The notes: a model not told the origin generated them from the sequence alone. A DNA stretch of 43,427 bases from Bacteroidaceae bacterium (GCA_024401055.1 JAKSLT010000014.1:1-43427), one strand, 5' to 3'. Shown: positions 6,903 to 15,666, numbered from the stretch's first letter. Made by a program: numbers and translations.

Positions 6903-7901
6903 ATGAACGTACTGCGAAAACTCCTAACGGCCCTCGTGTGGCTGAGCCAGACAGTAGCCGGCCTCACCTTTCTGGCCTCGGCACTGGCCAAGGCTAACGA
7001 CCCTCTGGGCATGACGATACTCCTGCAAGACTATCTCGGCCTGATGGGTGTCCACACGGCGTGGGCCAGCGTGCCGGTGACGGCGGTCGCCGTGGTGCTG
7101 GCGCTCGTGGAGACCGCGCTGGGCATAGGACTGCTGCTGGGTGCCTGCAAGCGACGCACCACCACGGGCTTCCTCGTGTTCATCACGCCGATGCTCCTCA
7201 TCACGGCCTACAATGCCCTGGCCGATGCCGTGCCCGAGTGCGGCTGCTTCGGGAGTGCCCTGCACATCACCAACATGCAGTCGCTGATGAAAAACGTGGG
7301 GCTCACGCTCATCGCCGTGCTGCTGTATGTACGCCGCGAGGAGATGTATCAGTTGCCGGGCCGGCAGCTGAGGGCGTGGATAGCTAACGTCGTCGTGGCG
7401 GTGGTGGCCGTACTGGCCATCTGGTCTTGGCGGCATCTGCCGACAGTGGACTTCACGCCCTACAAGGCCGGCACCGACGTGATGGCCGCCATGATGGGCG
7501 AATACGCCGTGGTGGACGGAAAGAGCGTGGAGTTGGCCGCCCCCACCATCAAGGACTTCGCCCTGACCGACGCCGAAGGCAATGACCTCACGGACGACAT
7601 CCTCGCCTTGGAAGAGGAGGTGACGCTTATAACAATCCCCAGCGAGGAGCGCGCCGACACCGGCAACAGCGACCGCCTCAACAGCCTGTGGGACGAAGCC
7701 AGCGACAAGGCACGGCCCTTCTACCTCGTAATGGCCGAGGACAAGGCCGCCGCCGAGCATTTTAAGGACCGCACAGGCCTCAACTGCCCCGTGCTCTTCG
7801 CCAGTCAGGAGATGCTGCAGACCATCGTGAGAGCCAACCCCGGCATCGTGAGGCTGAAAGGCGGCGTCATCAAGGAGAAACTCTCCCTCAAACATTTGTA
7901 G
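6903..7901 (+). CDS. BT_3928-type membrane protein (DoxX-like plus thioredoxin-like domain)
   Basis: 332 residues. The N-terminal ~150 residues hold about four transmembrane helices (LTFLASALAKANDPLG, VTAVAVVLALVETALGIG, GFLVFITPMLLITAYNALA, VGLTLIAVLLYV), resembling the DoxX/MauE group. A fifth helix lies near 160-180 (WIANVVVAVVAVLAIW). Residues about 210-332 look like a thioredoxin-like fold on the outside, but the usual CxxC is absent. A PECGCFGSALHITN loop between helices 3 and 4 carries a Cys-x-Cys that resembles the MauE/DoxX-type C-G-C-F-G motif. Conserved next to tpiA in Bacteroidales (memory). Probably envelope redox or disulfide-related; unproven. Confidence 0.8.
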   Translation: MNVLRKLLTALVWLSQTVAGLTFLASALAKANDPLGMTILLQDYLGLMGVHTAWASVPVTAVAVVLALVETALGIGLLLGACKRRTTTGFLVFITPMLLITAYNALADAVPECGCFGSALHITNMQSLMKNVGLTLIAVLLYVRREEMYQLPGRQLRAWIANVVVAVVAVLAIWSWRHLPTVDFTPYKAGTDVMAAMMGEYAVVDGKSVELAAPTIKDFALTDAEGNDLTDDILALEEEVTLITIPSEERADTGNSDRLNSLWDEASDKARPFYLVMAEDKAAAEHFKDRTGLNCPVLFASQEMLQTIVRANPGIVRLKGGVIKEKLSLKHL

Positions 7902-7956
7902 TCCCCAGCGTTCAAACGCATTATTATAAACCCCTAAAACATATAAACAAAACAAA

Positions 7957-8715
7957 ATGAGAAAGCACATTGTAGCAGGCAACTGGAAAATGAACAAGAC
8001 CCTGCAGGAAGGCGTAGCACTCGCCACCGAACTGAAAGAAATCCTCGCCGCTGAAAAGCCCAACTGCGAAGTAATCATCGGCACCCCCTTTATCCATCTG
8101 GCCACCGTCAGCGAACTGGTGAAGGACTGCGTCATCGCCGTCAGCGCCGAGAACTGCGCCAACAAGGCCAGCGGTGCCTACACCGGCGAAGTGAGCGCCG
8201 CCATGGTAAAGAGCACGGGTGCCGAGTACGTCATCCTGGGCCACAGCGAGCGTCGCGAATACTATCATGAGACCCCCGAAATCCTGAAGGAGAAGGTAGA
8301 TCTCGCCCTGGCCGAAGGCCTGAAGGTCATCTTCTGCATCGGCGAAAGCCTGGAGCAGCGCGAGGCGGGCGAGCAGGAAGCCGTCTGCAAGGCTGAACTC
8401 GCCGGCAGCGTGTTCCACCTCACTCCCGAACAGTGGAAGAGCATCGTCATCGCCTACGAGCCCATCTGGGCCATCGGTACCGGCAAGACCGCCACGGCTG
8501 AGCAGGCTGAGGAAATCCACGCCTATATCCGCAAGTGCGTGGCCGAAGTCTATGGCGCCGAACTCGCCGACGAGACCTCCATCCTCTACGGCGGCAGCTG
8601 CAAGGCCAGCAACGCCCCCGAACTCTTCCAGAAGCCCGACATCGACGGTGGCCTCATCGGCGGTGCCAGCCTGAAAGCTCCCGACTTCAAGGGCATCATC
8701 GACGCCTGGAAGTAA
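7957..8715 (+). CDS. tpiA: triose-phosphate isomerase
   Basis: Interconverts dihydroxyacetone phosphate and glyceraldehyde 3-phosphate in glycolysis. The 252 residues start [13 protein letters not shown], with Asn/Lys of the active site. The electrophilic His lies in LGHSERR (about residue 95), the catalytic Glu in [14 protein letters not shown] (about 168-180, with flexible loop 6), and the phosphate-binding GGS motif in [10 protein letters not shown]. Full length and normal. The downstream SPOR gene starts 66 bases later. Confidence 0.98.
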   Translation: MRKHIVAGNWKMNKTLQEGVALATELKEILAAEKPNCEVIIGTPFIHLATVSELVKDCVIAVSAENCANKASGAYTGEVSAAMVKSTGAEYVILGHSERREYYHETPEILKEKVDLALAEGLKVIFCIGESLEQREAGEQEAVCKAELAGSVFHLTPEQWKSIVIAYEPIWAIGTGKTATAEQAEEIHAYIRKCVAEVYGAELADETSILYGGSCKASNAPELFQKPDIDGGLIGGASLKAPDFKGIIDAWK

Positions 8716-8781
8716 TACCGGCACGCCTTCTATGGCTCCAACAGTATCTATAGCCGCAATAGTTTCTAATGCCCTATAGCT

Positions 8782-9216
8782 ATGACAAAGAAAATACTGA
8801 TAATCATTGCTCTCATGCTGTCCGCTCCCCTAGGGGAGTGGGCAGTCATGCGGGCTCAAAGCACTTTGATAGGTGACTACCCGGAGACGGACACCCTCAA
8901 CGTGCAGCGTCCGCGCCGTACAAAGGCACAGGGTTACCGCATACAGGTATATTCGGGAATCAACGGGCGCAAGTCAAAAATGGAAGCCCAGCAAAAAGGC
9001 GAACTGGTACACACGTTGTTCCCGGAACTTTCCGTGTATTGCCACTATAAAGCTCCGCGCTGGGTATGCCGCGTGGGAGACTTCCCCACAATAGACGTTG
9101 CCAGACGCTATTACAACGCCATGCGGCGCTCTCCCCTGTTCAACGAATGTCAATTAGTGAAGTCGCAGGTGCTGCTTCCTATCAAGGAGCAAGACCCCGA
9201 CTACACTCTCCCCTAA
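8782..9216 (+). CDS. exported SPOR-domain protein
   Basis: 144 residues. The N-terminal hydrophobic segment is [16 protein letters not shown], with cleavage possibly after VMRAQS. Residues about 50-140 match the SPOR peptidoglycan-binding fold: GYRIQVYSG at the start, the middle ..[32 protein letters not shown] and the closing A....Y.A(M)R. SPOR domains bind denuded glycan strands at division sites; Bacteroidales carry a short SPOR protein in the tpiA-folE run. Oddity: the signal-peptide region contains a 14-bp perfect palindrome (8825-8838) of REP type, encoding APLGEW. The gene ends four bases before folE, so translation is probably coupled. Confidence 0.85.
   Translation: MTKKILIIIALMLSAPLGEWAVMRAQSTLIGDYPETDTLNVQRPRRTKAQGYRIQVYSGINGRKSKMEAQQKGELVHTLFPELSVYCHYKAPRWVCRVGDFPTIDVARRYYNAMRRSPLFNECQLVKSQVLLPIKEQDPDYTLP
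8825..8838. repeat. REP-type palindrome inside a coding sequence
   Basis: CTCCCC-TA-GGGGAG within the signal-peptide region of the SPOR protein, followed by TGGGC, resembling intergenic copies elsewhere in the window. Confidence 0.6.
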
Positions 9217-9220
9217 GAAT

Positions 9221-9769
9221 ATGATAGAATCCCACATACAAGCCATCCTCCAACATATCGGAGAGGACCCCGAACGCGAAGGGCTGGTGAAAACCCCCGC
9301 TCGCGTGGCTAAGGCATTGGCAGAAGTCACCGCCGGCTACCGGCAGGACGCCTGCGAAATACTGCGCAGTGCCATCTTCGACGCAAGCGACAGCCAAGGG
9401 CTCGTCCTTGTGCGCGACATTCCTTTCTATTCCCTTTGCGAGCACCACATCCTGCCCTTCTTCGGACAGGTGCACATCGCCTATCTCCCCGGCACCCACA
9501 TCACCGGCCTGAGCAAGCTGGCCCGCGCCGTGGAGGTCTTTGCCCGCCGCCTGCAAGTGCAGGAACGCCTCACGCGCCAGATAGCCGAGGCCGTCATGGA
9601 GGCCCTCGACGCCCAGGGCGTTGTCGTCGTCGTGGAGGCCCAGCACATGTGCATGCAGATGCGCGGCGTTGAGAAGCCCGGCACCGTCACCACCACCGTA
9701 GCCGCCCTCGGTTGCTATGAAAAAGACGTGCAGCTCCGGCAGGAGGTGCTCACGCTCATACGGAAATAG
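9221..9769 (+). CDS. folE: GTP cyclohydrolase I
   Basis: Makes 7,8-dihydroneopterin triphosphate from GTP, the first step of folate (and queuosine precursor) synthesis. The 182 residues show LCEHHILPF (zinc Cys and His), GLSKLAR, and MCMQMRGV with the third zinc ligand Cys, all canonical. The N-terminus [18 protein letters not shown] is the usual family start. Last gene of the DUF1599-tpiA run; four bases separate it from the SPOR gene. Confidence 0.97.
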   Translation: MIESHIQAILQHIGEDPEREGLVKTPARVAKALAEVTAGYRQDACEILRSAIFDASDSQGLVLVRDIPFYSLCEHHILPFFGQVHIAYLPGTHITGLSKLARAVEVFARRLQVQERLTRQIAEAVMEALDAQGVVVVVEAQHMCMQMRGVEKPGTVTTTVAALGCYEKDVQLRQEVLTLIRK

Positions 9770-9818
9770 CCCCGCAAAGGCATAAATGTAATCTTTCCTT
9801 ACGCAAATATCTATTTTT

Positions 9819-10616
9819 ATGAAGCACTACATACAACTCGCGAGCGTATGTCTCATCACGCTCCTTCTCACCGCCTGCCACGCGCAGCAGAACGTCATTT
9901 ATCTTCAGGACATCGAGGCCGAAGGCCAAGCCGTGGCACAGGCCGAGCGCCTGCTCACCTTCAAGCCCGGCGATAAACTGGCTATCAACGTCAACAGTGC
10001 CGCCACCCCCGACTTGGCTATCCGCTACACCACGGCGCTCATCACCAATAAGTCCACGGGCATAGTCGGTTCACAGTACCAGACGCTCTACACCGTGGCA
10101 GATGACGGCACCATCACCATCCCCGGCCTCGACCGTATCAAGGCAACCGGCCTCACGCGCGCCGAACTGGCAGAGGTCATACAGCAGGGTCTTCGCAAGG
10201 AACTCCTCCACGACGCCGTCGTCACCGTGGATTGCTACCAGCGCTACGTCACCGTGCTCGGCGAGGTGAAAATGCCCGGCCGCTTTGAAATAACAAAGGA
10301 CCGCATGACCATTCTTGAGGCTCTCGGTGCCGCCGGCGACCTCAACATTCAGGCCAAACGCACCGACATCATCGTCGTGCGCGAGGACAACGGCCAGCGC
10401 ACCACCTATCACCTCGACCTCCGCAGCAAGGACATCTTCTCCTCGCCCGCCTACTACCTACAGCAGAACGACGTGGTGTATGTCCAGCCCAACAAGTTCC
10501 GCAGCGGCCAGAGCACCATCAACGACAACTCCTTCCGTTCCGTAGCCACCTGGCTCAGTGTCGCAAGTGTCCTGACCAGCATCACCATCCTGATCACGAA
10601 CGCGGTGAAGAAGTAG
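9819..10616 (+). CDS. polysaccharide export lipoprotein, Wza-like
   Basis: 265 residues with a lipobox LLTAC (Cys at residue 20). Residues about 25-125 hold the polysaccharide export domain (VIYLQDIEAEG.. FKPGDKLAINV), followed by SLBB-type repeats with YVTVLGEVKMPGRFEITKD (about 145-165) and an R-S-K-D-I-F-S-S-P-YYLQQNDVVYVQP end typical of Bacteroidota outer-membrane export proteins. A C-terminal transmembrane stretch (VATWLSVASVLTSITILI) is also typical. Expected to form the outer-membrane channel for exopolysaccharide, working with a Wzc-type kinase; a candidate partner lies at 38589-40979. No glycosyltransferase lies beside it. Confidence 0.9.
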   Translation: MKHYIQLASVCLITLLLTACHAQQNVIYLQDIEAEGQAVAQAERLLTFKPGDKLAINVNSAATPDLAIRYTTALITNKSTGIVGSQYQTLYTVADDGTITIPGLDRIKATGLTRAELAEVIQQGLRKELLHDAVVTVDCYQRYVTVLGEVKMPGRFEITKDRMTILEALGAAGDLNIQAKRTDIIVVREDNGQRTTYHLDLRSKDIFSSPAYYLQQNDVVYVQPNKFRSGQSTINDNSFRSVATWLSVASVLTSITILITNAVKK

Positions 10617-10796
10617 CCCCTATCCGTCAGCGGCCCCCGCCGCTGACATCTTCCCCCCAAGGGGAAGAGAGATAGCCTAAAGTTCAGAAACCTCATAATC
10701 TCATTAGCCCCGATAGCCTTTAGTGCATTATTCCTTCCCTTATGGGGAGAAGGTGTCAGCGGCGGGTGCCGCTGACGGAAAGGGGCTCCAACTATG
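10615..10796. repeat. BIME-like inverted pair of REP elements between the Wza-like gene and rarA
   Basis: Left copy: GTCAGCGGC/GCCGCTGAC (10626-10634/10639-10647), then CTTCCCC/GGGGAAG (10650-10656/10661-10667). Right copy in inverse order: CCTTCCC..GGGGAGAAGG around 10734-10753, then GTCAGCGGC/GCCGCTGAC (10755-10763/10768-10776) and GGAAAGGGGCT. The two copies face each other over about 65 bases containing GCCTAAAG/CCTTTAG. Confidence 0.8.
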
Positions 10797-12113
10797 ACAC
10801 CACTCGCAGAGCGGCTCCGTCCCACCACACTCGACCAGTACATAGGCCAGCAACACCTTGTTGGCCCCGGGGCTCCTCTGCGCCGGATGATAGAGCAGAA
10901 GCGCGTCAGCAGTTTCATTCTCTGGGGCCCGCCGGGGGTGGGGAAGACCACCCTCGCCAGCATCGTGGCGAAGGCCCTCGATGCACCCTTCTACACCCTC
11001 TCTGCCGTGCAGAGCGGCGTGAAAGAAGTGCGCGAGGCCATTGACAATGCCGCCAAGAACCGTTTCTTCCAGCAGGCCTCACCCATACTCTTCATCGACG
11101 AGATACACCGCTTTTCCAAGTCGCAGCAGGACAGTCTCCTCGCCGCCGTAGAGCGCGGCACCGTCACCCTTATAGGCGCCACGACGGAGAATCCTTCCTT
11201 CGAGGTCATCCGCCCCTTGCTCTCTCGCTGTCAGGTCTATACCCTCCAGCCCCTCTCGCGCGACGAACTCCTCCAACTCCTCCATCAGGCCGTCACCACC
11301 GACCCCTTCCTCTCCTCCCGCGAGGTGAAGGTGGAAGAATACGAGGCCATGCTGCGCTACAGTGGCGGCGACGCCCGCAAACTCCTCAACATCCTCGACC
11401 TCATCAGTGCCGCCGCGCCCAGCGAGGGTCCCATAATAATAAATAATGAGGTGGTCACGTCGCAACTGCAGCAGAATCCCTTGGCTTACGACAAGCAGGG
11501 GGAGATGCACTACGACATCATCTCGGCCTTCATCAAGTCCATCCGCGGCAGCAATCCTGATGCGGCGCTATACTGGATGGCCCGTATGATAGAAGGCGGC
11601 GAGGATCCCGAGTTTATTGCCCGCCGCCTCGTCATCAGTGCCTCCGAGGACATAGGCCTGGCCAACCCCAACGCCCTTCTTCTGGCCAACGCCGCCTTTG
11701 ATGCCGTCCACAAGATAGGATGGCCCGAGGGCCGCATACCTCTCGCCGAAGCCACCGTCTATCTCGCCACCTCCCCCAAGAGCAACAGCGCCTACAAAGG
11801 CATCGGTGCGGCCCTGGAAGAGGTGCGTCGCTCCGGCAACCTCCCCGTGCCACTTCATTTGCGCAACGCTCCTACGCAACTTATGGCTGAACTCGGCTAT
11901 TCCGACGGCTATAAGTATCCGCACGACTTCCCCGGCAATTTCGCCCCCCAGCAATACCTCCCCGACGACATTAAGGACGCTTCCTTCTGGCACGCCTGCC
12001 ACAACGCGCAGGAAGACAAGATGGATGAGCGTATGAAGGCACTGTGGAAGCCTCACCCCGCCGAAGCTGCCTCCGGCACTTCGTCACCCCTCCCCCAAAA
12101 GGGAGGGGAATAA
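10794..12113 (+). CDS. rarA: replication-associated recombination ATPase RarA/MgsA
   Basis: An AAA+ clamp-loader-like ATPase acting at stalled replication forks. The 439 residues begin MTPLAERLRPTTLDQYIGQ. Walker A is GPPGVGKTTLA (about 46-56), Walker B is ILFIDEIHRFSK (about 98-109), sensor 1 is TLIGATTENPSFEV, and the C-terminal tetramerisation region has YWMARMIEGGEDPEFIARR and LVISASEDIGLANP. The usual homologue ends near ALWKPH. The last ~19 residues (PAEAASGTSSPLPQKGGE) are encoded by a REP-type palindrome at 12087-12108 and are not part of the family domain. Confidence 0.95.
   Translation: MTPLAERLRPTTLDQYIGQQHLVGPGAPLRRMIEQKRVSSFILWGPPGVGKTTLASIVAKALDAPFYTLSAVQSGVKEVREAIDNAAKNRFFQQASPILFIDEIHRFSKSQQDSLLAAVERGTVTLIGATTENPSFEVIRPLLSRCQVYTLQPLSRDELLQLLHQAVTTDPFLSSREVKVEEYEAMLRYSGGDARKLLNILDLISAAAPSEGPIIINNEVVTSQLQQNPLAYDKQGEMHYDIISAFIKSIRGSNPDAALYWMARMIEGGEDPEFIARRLVISASEDIGLANPNALLLANAAFDAVHKIGWPEGRIPLAEATVYLATSPKSNSAYKGIGAALEEVRRSGNLPVPLHLRNAPTQLMAELGYSDGYKYPHDFPGNFAPQQYLPDDIKDASFWHACHNAQEDKMDERMKALWKPHPAEAASGTSSPLPQKGGE
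12087..12108. repeat. REP-type palindrome forming the rarA 3' end
   Basis: CCCCTCCC-CCAAAA-GGGAGGGG, followed by TGCCTAAAGG, as in other copies; it encodes the last residues of RarA. Confidence 0.7.
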
Positions 12114-12150
12114 TGCCTAAAGGTCGCCCAACCTAAATTCTTTTCTAAGA

Positions 12151-13332
12151 ATGAAAAAGATTATGTCCCTTTCTTCTTTTTTCAAACGTATCTTCCCTTC
12201 CCATTCCAGGGAAGAATACCATAGTGCCCAGTGTACGCTGTGGGGCACGGCCTCCCTCTTGTGCGCTCTCTTGTTTTCAGGTTGCGCCTCCACTTCTCCT
12301 TTTCAGTATCTCCTCATCGGCAGCGCCGCCACCGACAGTGCGTCCGGTGCCTTGCGGCTCTATACTTTCGATGCCGCCAACGGCGAGGTTCAGAGCGTCT
12401 GCGAGAACACGCAAGTCAACAACCCCACCTTCTTCTGCCTCTCTGCCGACCACCGACGCCTCTATTCCGTAGGCGAGGAGCCGCAGGAGAAGACACCGTC
12501 TGCCAACCTCCTCGCCCTTGATGCCGAGGCCGGCACCATCGGCCTTCTCCAGAGCCAGCCTACCCGTGGGGCTTCACCTTGCTTCATCACTTTCACGCCC
12601 GACAGTTCCGCCATTATCACCGCCAACTATATGGGCGGCAGCATCTCGCGCTTCCCGCTCTCTGCCGACGGTCGCCTTGGTGACGTGGAAGTCACGGCTT
12701 TCCAGGGCCACGGACTCATCCCCGACCGTCAGGAGCAGTCCCACCCCCACGCCGTCTATTTTACGCCCTCCGGTCAGGTGCTCGTCAACGACCTGGGCTG
12801 CGACTGCACACGCTTCGCTCCTGTCAATTACGAGGCTTCGCTCACCGGCGAGGGCTGGAAGGCCCTCCAATACAAGCCCGGCACGGGCCCGCGCCATCTC
12901 TGTTGGGATGCCGACCGCTCCCACGCCTATCTCGTCAGCGAGATTTCCGATGAGGTCTTCACCCTCGTGCCTTCCGCTGACACCCTCCGCGTCGTGCAGA
13001 CGCTCCACGCCGACAGCCTCTCAGCCACCGGCAGTGCCGACATCCACCTCACGGCCGACGGTCGTTTTCTATACGCCTCCCATCGCCTTGCCGGCGACGG
13101 CATCAGCATTTTCCGCGTAGGCCCCGACGGCCTTCTCACCCGCATAGGTTACCAGCACTGTGGCCGTCATCCCCGCAACTTCCTCATCACGCCCGACGAC
13201 GCCTACCTTCTCGTGGCCTGCCGTGATGACAACCGCGTGGAGGTCTTTCGTCGCGACATGAAGACCGGCTATCTCACGCCCACGGGTCAGACGATTTCCG
13301 TTCCCGCTCCCGTTTGCGTGAAGATATTTTAG
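12151..13332 (+). CDS. lactonase-family (6-phosphogluconolactonase-like) beta-propeller lipoprotein
   Basis: 393 residues. A lipobox LFSGC puts the lipid Cys near residue 45, preceded by an unusually long charged N-terminus; the start could be the second Met (MSLSSFFKR), and the stretch around 12190-12215 contains a TTCCC..GGGAA dyad like the intergenic repeats. Residues about 50-393 match the seven-bladed lactonase family (PF10282): repeated LYTFDA..GE, NPTFFCLSADHRRLYSVGE, ITANYMGGSISRFPL, QSHPHAVYFTPSGQ, GPRHLCWDAD, ADIHLTADGRFLYASHR and RHPRNFLITPDDAYLLVACRDDN. In cytoplasmic homologues this hydrolyses 6-phosphogluconolactone; an exported lipoprotein form has unknown substrate. It ends 21 bases before the ABC-F gene. 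Confidence 0.85.
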   Translation: MKKIMSLSSFFKRIFPSHSREEYHSAQCTLWGTASLLCALLFSGCASTSPFQYLLIGSAATDSASGALRLYTFDAANGEVQSVCENTQVNNPTFFCLSADHRRLYSVGEEPQEKTPSANLLALDAEAGTIGLLQSQPTRGASPCFITFTPDSSAIITANYMGGSISRFPLSADGRLGDVEVTAFQGHGLIPDRQEQSHPHAVYFTPSGQVLVNDLGCDCTRFAPVNYEASLTGEGWKALQYKPGTGPRHLCWDADRSHAYLVSEISDEVFTLVPSADTLRVVQTLHADSLSATGSADIHLTADGRFLYASHRLAGDGISIFRVGPDGLLTRIGYQHCGRHPRNFLITPDDAYLLVACRDDNRVEVFRRDMKTGYLTPTGQTISVPAPVCVKIF

Positions 13333-13353
13333 GACAGTCCAAAACCTCTGCCC

Positions 13354-15147
13354 GTGAATCCCAATCTCGAAGTCCAGCACCTTTCCAAGCGCATCGGCGA
13401 CCTCGTCCTTCTCGACGATGTCAGCTTTTCGCTTCACGAAGGCCAGCGCCTCGGCCTCATCGCCCGCAACGGTACCGGAAAGACCACACTTCTCAATATC
13501 CTCGCCGGCAAGGAGGGGTATGAGGAGGGCAGTATCGTGCTCCGCAACGGCCTCACCGTGGGCTATCTGGAGCAGGAGACCCATTTCCCGCCCCATCTCT
13601 CCGTGCGTGAAGCCGTGATGGCGAAGGTGCCGGCCGACGACGACAATGCCGCCCTGCGCGTAGAGCAGATACTCACGAAACTCGGCCTCCGCAATCTCGA
13701 CCAGTTCGTCAGCAACCTTTCCGGCGGCCAGCAGAAGCGCGCCGCCCTGGCTGCCGTGCTCGCCCAGAACCCCGACATTCTCATTCTCGACGAGCCCACC
13801 AACCACCTCGACATCGAGATGACGGAATGGCTGGAAAACTATCTCGGACGCCTCACCGGCAGCCTGCTCCTCGTCACCCACGACCGCTATTTCCTCAATC
13901 GCATCTGCACCGACATCCTCGAGATTGACGGCCAGCGCCTCTACCACTACCGCGGCAACTACGAGTATTACCTTGAGAAGCGCCAGGAGCGCCTCGACGC
14001 CACAAACGCCAACATAGAGCGCGCCCGCAACCTCTACCGCACCGAACTGGAATGGATGCGCCGCATGCCCCAGGCCCGCGGCCACAAGGCCCGCAGCCGC
14101 GTGGAGGCTTTCGACGACCTTGAGCGCCTCGCCAAGACGCGACAGTCCGAGGCCGCCGCACGCCTCGAGATGAAAGCCACCTACATCGGCTCCAAAATCT
14201 TCGAAGCCGCATACGTGAGCAAGCAGTTCCCCGACGGCCCCGTCATTCTCAAGGACTTCTACTACAACTTCTCCCGCTACGAGAAAATGGGCATCGTAGG
14301 CCCCAACGGCACGGGCAAGAGTACTTTCGTCAAGCTCCTCCTCGGCCTCGTGAAACCCGACAGCGGTCGCTTCGTCATCGGCGAAACCGTGCGCTTCGGC
14401 TACTATTCGCAGGAAGGAATGGAGTTCGACGAGCAGATGAAGGTCATCGACGCCGTGCGCCGCGTGGCCGAAGTGGTGGACCTCGGCGGAGGCAAACGCC
14501 TCACCGCCATGCAGTTCCTTACCCACTTCCTTTTCCCTCCGCGCCGCCAGCAGGACTACATCTACAAGCTCTCCGGCGGTGAGCGTCGCCGCCTCTACCT
14601 CTGCACCGTGCTGATGCAGCAGCCCAACTTCCTCATCCTCGACGAGCCCACCAACGACCTCGACATCGATACCCTCCAAATCCTTGAAGACTACCTCGCC
14701 CACTTCCACGGCTGCGTCATCGTGGTAAGCCACGACCGCTATTTCACCGACAAGGTGGTGGACCACCTTCTCGTGTTCCACGGCGAGGGTCGCGTGGAGG
14801 ACTTCCCCGGCAACTACACGCAGTTTCGTGAGGCCCAAAAGGAGCGCGCCGCCGAAGCCAACAAGGCTTCCGCCGCCGCTTCCCCCACCAAGCGCGACTG
14901 GAAATCCCAATCGCCGCAACCCGAGAAGAAGCGCCGCCTCTCCTTCAAGGAGCGCCAGGAATACGCCGCCCTTGAGGAGGAAATCGCCGCCCTTGAAACC
15001 GAAAAAGCCCAGATAGAAGCCGACCTTTGCAGCGGCACGCTCGACGCAGAGGCCATAACGGCCCATGCCCGTCGCCTTCCCGAACTCACCGCGCGCCTCG
15101 ATGCCGCCTCCGACCGCTGGCTGGAACTCGCCGAGTTCGCCGAATAA
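13354..15147 (+). CDS. ABC-F family ATPase (Uup-like)
   Basis: 597 residues starting at GTG 13354, where homology begins at once (NPNLEVQHLSKRIGDLVLLDD). Two ATP-binding cassettes without membrane segments: Walker A ARNGTGKTTL and GPNGTGKSTF, signatures NLSGGQQKRAAL and KLSGGERRRLYL, and Walker B LILDEPTNHLDIE and LILDEPTNDLDID. Between them lies the P-site tRNA-interaction linker (about residues 230-300). A charged C-terminal coiled coil (about 540-597, EEEIAALETEKAQIEADL) is typical of Uup, which has been linked to branched-DNA handling and ribosome function. Translational or DNA-repair role; the precise subfamily is uncertain. Confidence 0.92.
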   Translation: MNPNLEVQHLSKRIGDLVLLDDVSFSLHEGQRLGLIARNGTGKTTLLNILAGKEGYEEGSIVLRNGLTVGYLEQETHFPPHLSVREAVMAKVPADDDNAALRVEQILTKLGLRNLDQFVSNLSGGQQKRAALAAVLAQNPDILILDEPTNHLDIEMTEWLENYLGRLTGSLLLVTHDRYFLNRICTDILEIDGQRLYHYRGNYEYYLEKRQERLDATNANIERARNLYRTELEWMRRMPQARGHKARSRVEAFDDLERLAKTRQSEAAARLEMKATYIGSKIFEAAYVSKQFPDGPVILKDFYYNFSRYEKMGIVGPNGTGKSTFVKLLLGLVKPDSGRFVIGETVRFGYYSQEGMEFDEQMKVIDAVRRVAEVVDLGGGKRLTAMQFLTHFLFPPRRQQDYIYKLSGGERRRLYLCTVLMQQPNFLILDEPTNDLDIDTLQILEDYLAHFHGCVIVVSHDRYFTDKVVDHLLVFHGEGRVEDFPGNYTQFREAQKERAAEANKASAAASPTKRDWKSQSPQPEKKRRLSFKERQEYAALEEEIAALETEKAQIEADLCSGTLDAEAITAHARRLPELTARLDAASDRWLELAEFAE

Positions 15148-15191
15148 CCGCAATTTCCGCATCATTTTTGTTTGCTGCTGGGAGGAGAAAA

Positions 15192-15590
15192 ATTAGTTCC
15201 CTTTTAATTTTTCCTTCCTCCCTTTTAATTCGCGCGAACGGCGTTCCGTCCGGCGCTACTTCCCTTTTAATTTTTCCTACTTCCCTTTTAATTCGCGCGA
15301 ACGGCGTTCCGTCCGGCACTTCCTCCCTTTTAATTTTTTCTACTTCCCTTTTAGTGTGCGCGAACGCCCCTCCGTTCGGCACTACTTCCCATTTAGTGCG
15401 CGATGTTTCCGTGCCGGTTCGTCTTGGCAGGCCTTTATTTCAAACTTCTTCCCATTTAATTCGAACTACTTCCCATTTAATTTGAATTAGTCCTGATTTA
15501 ATTTTTCCTTCTTCCCATTTAATTTTTGCTAAAAGGGAAGTAGTGGGAATTAAAAGGGAAGAAGTGAGAATTAAAAGGGAAGTAGTGCCG
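15192..15590. repeat. long phase-locked 21-bp repeat array with inverted 3' arm
   Basis: The motif CCCTTTTAATT or its variant CCCATTTAATT starts at 15199, 15220, 15262, 15283, 15325, 15346, 15388, 15451 and 15472, followed in the same phase by CCTGATTTAATT (ATTTA at 15496) and ATTTAATT at 15517. All steps are 21, 42 or 63 bases. Non-matching 21-base slots hold GCGCGAACGGCGTTCCGTCC, giving a 63-bp higher-order unit three times. From 15530 the motif runs in inverse orientation (TAAAAGGGAAGTAGT, starts 15530, 15551, 15572). The whole 0.5 kb between the ABC-F gene and the FKBP terminator is this array; no gene is credible. Confidence 0.9.
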
Positions 15591-15603
15591 TTTTCTAAAG
15601 GGA

Positions 15604-15649
15604 CAAAAAAAGGCGGAACGGCCCTATGCGTTCATAGAGCCGTCCCGCC
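15604..15649 (-). terminator. rho-independent terminator of the FKBP gene
   Basis: The stem pairs GGCGG..ACGGC..CTATG with CATAG..GCCGT..CCGCC (15 bp with two mismatches, loop CGTT) at 15612-15649. On the minus strand it is followed by seven Ts (15605-15611). It lies 18 bases past the FKBP stop. Confidence 0.85.
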
Positions 15650-15666
15650 AAAAGGGGAATGCCGGT

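Noticed and set aside
13069-15165. 698-codon open frame on the minus strand opposite the ABC-F gene
   Set aside because: A shadow of GC-rich codons: the plus strand encodes a clear ABC-F ATPase, and the antisense product is a featureless Val/Gly/Ala/Glu-rich chain. The same applies to the long minus frame opposite the GH20 gene (18819-20213) and to plus-strand frames opposite hflX, wzc and lolD.
15086-15382. 98-codon minus frame across the 21-bp array with KREV/PDGTPFARI repeats
   Set aside because: The repetitive peptide is explained by the 21/63-bp DNA array; it overlaps the ABC-F end, and no promoter or signal was seen. Kept only as a remark on the heptad frame.
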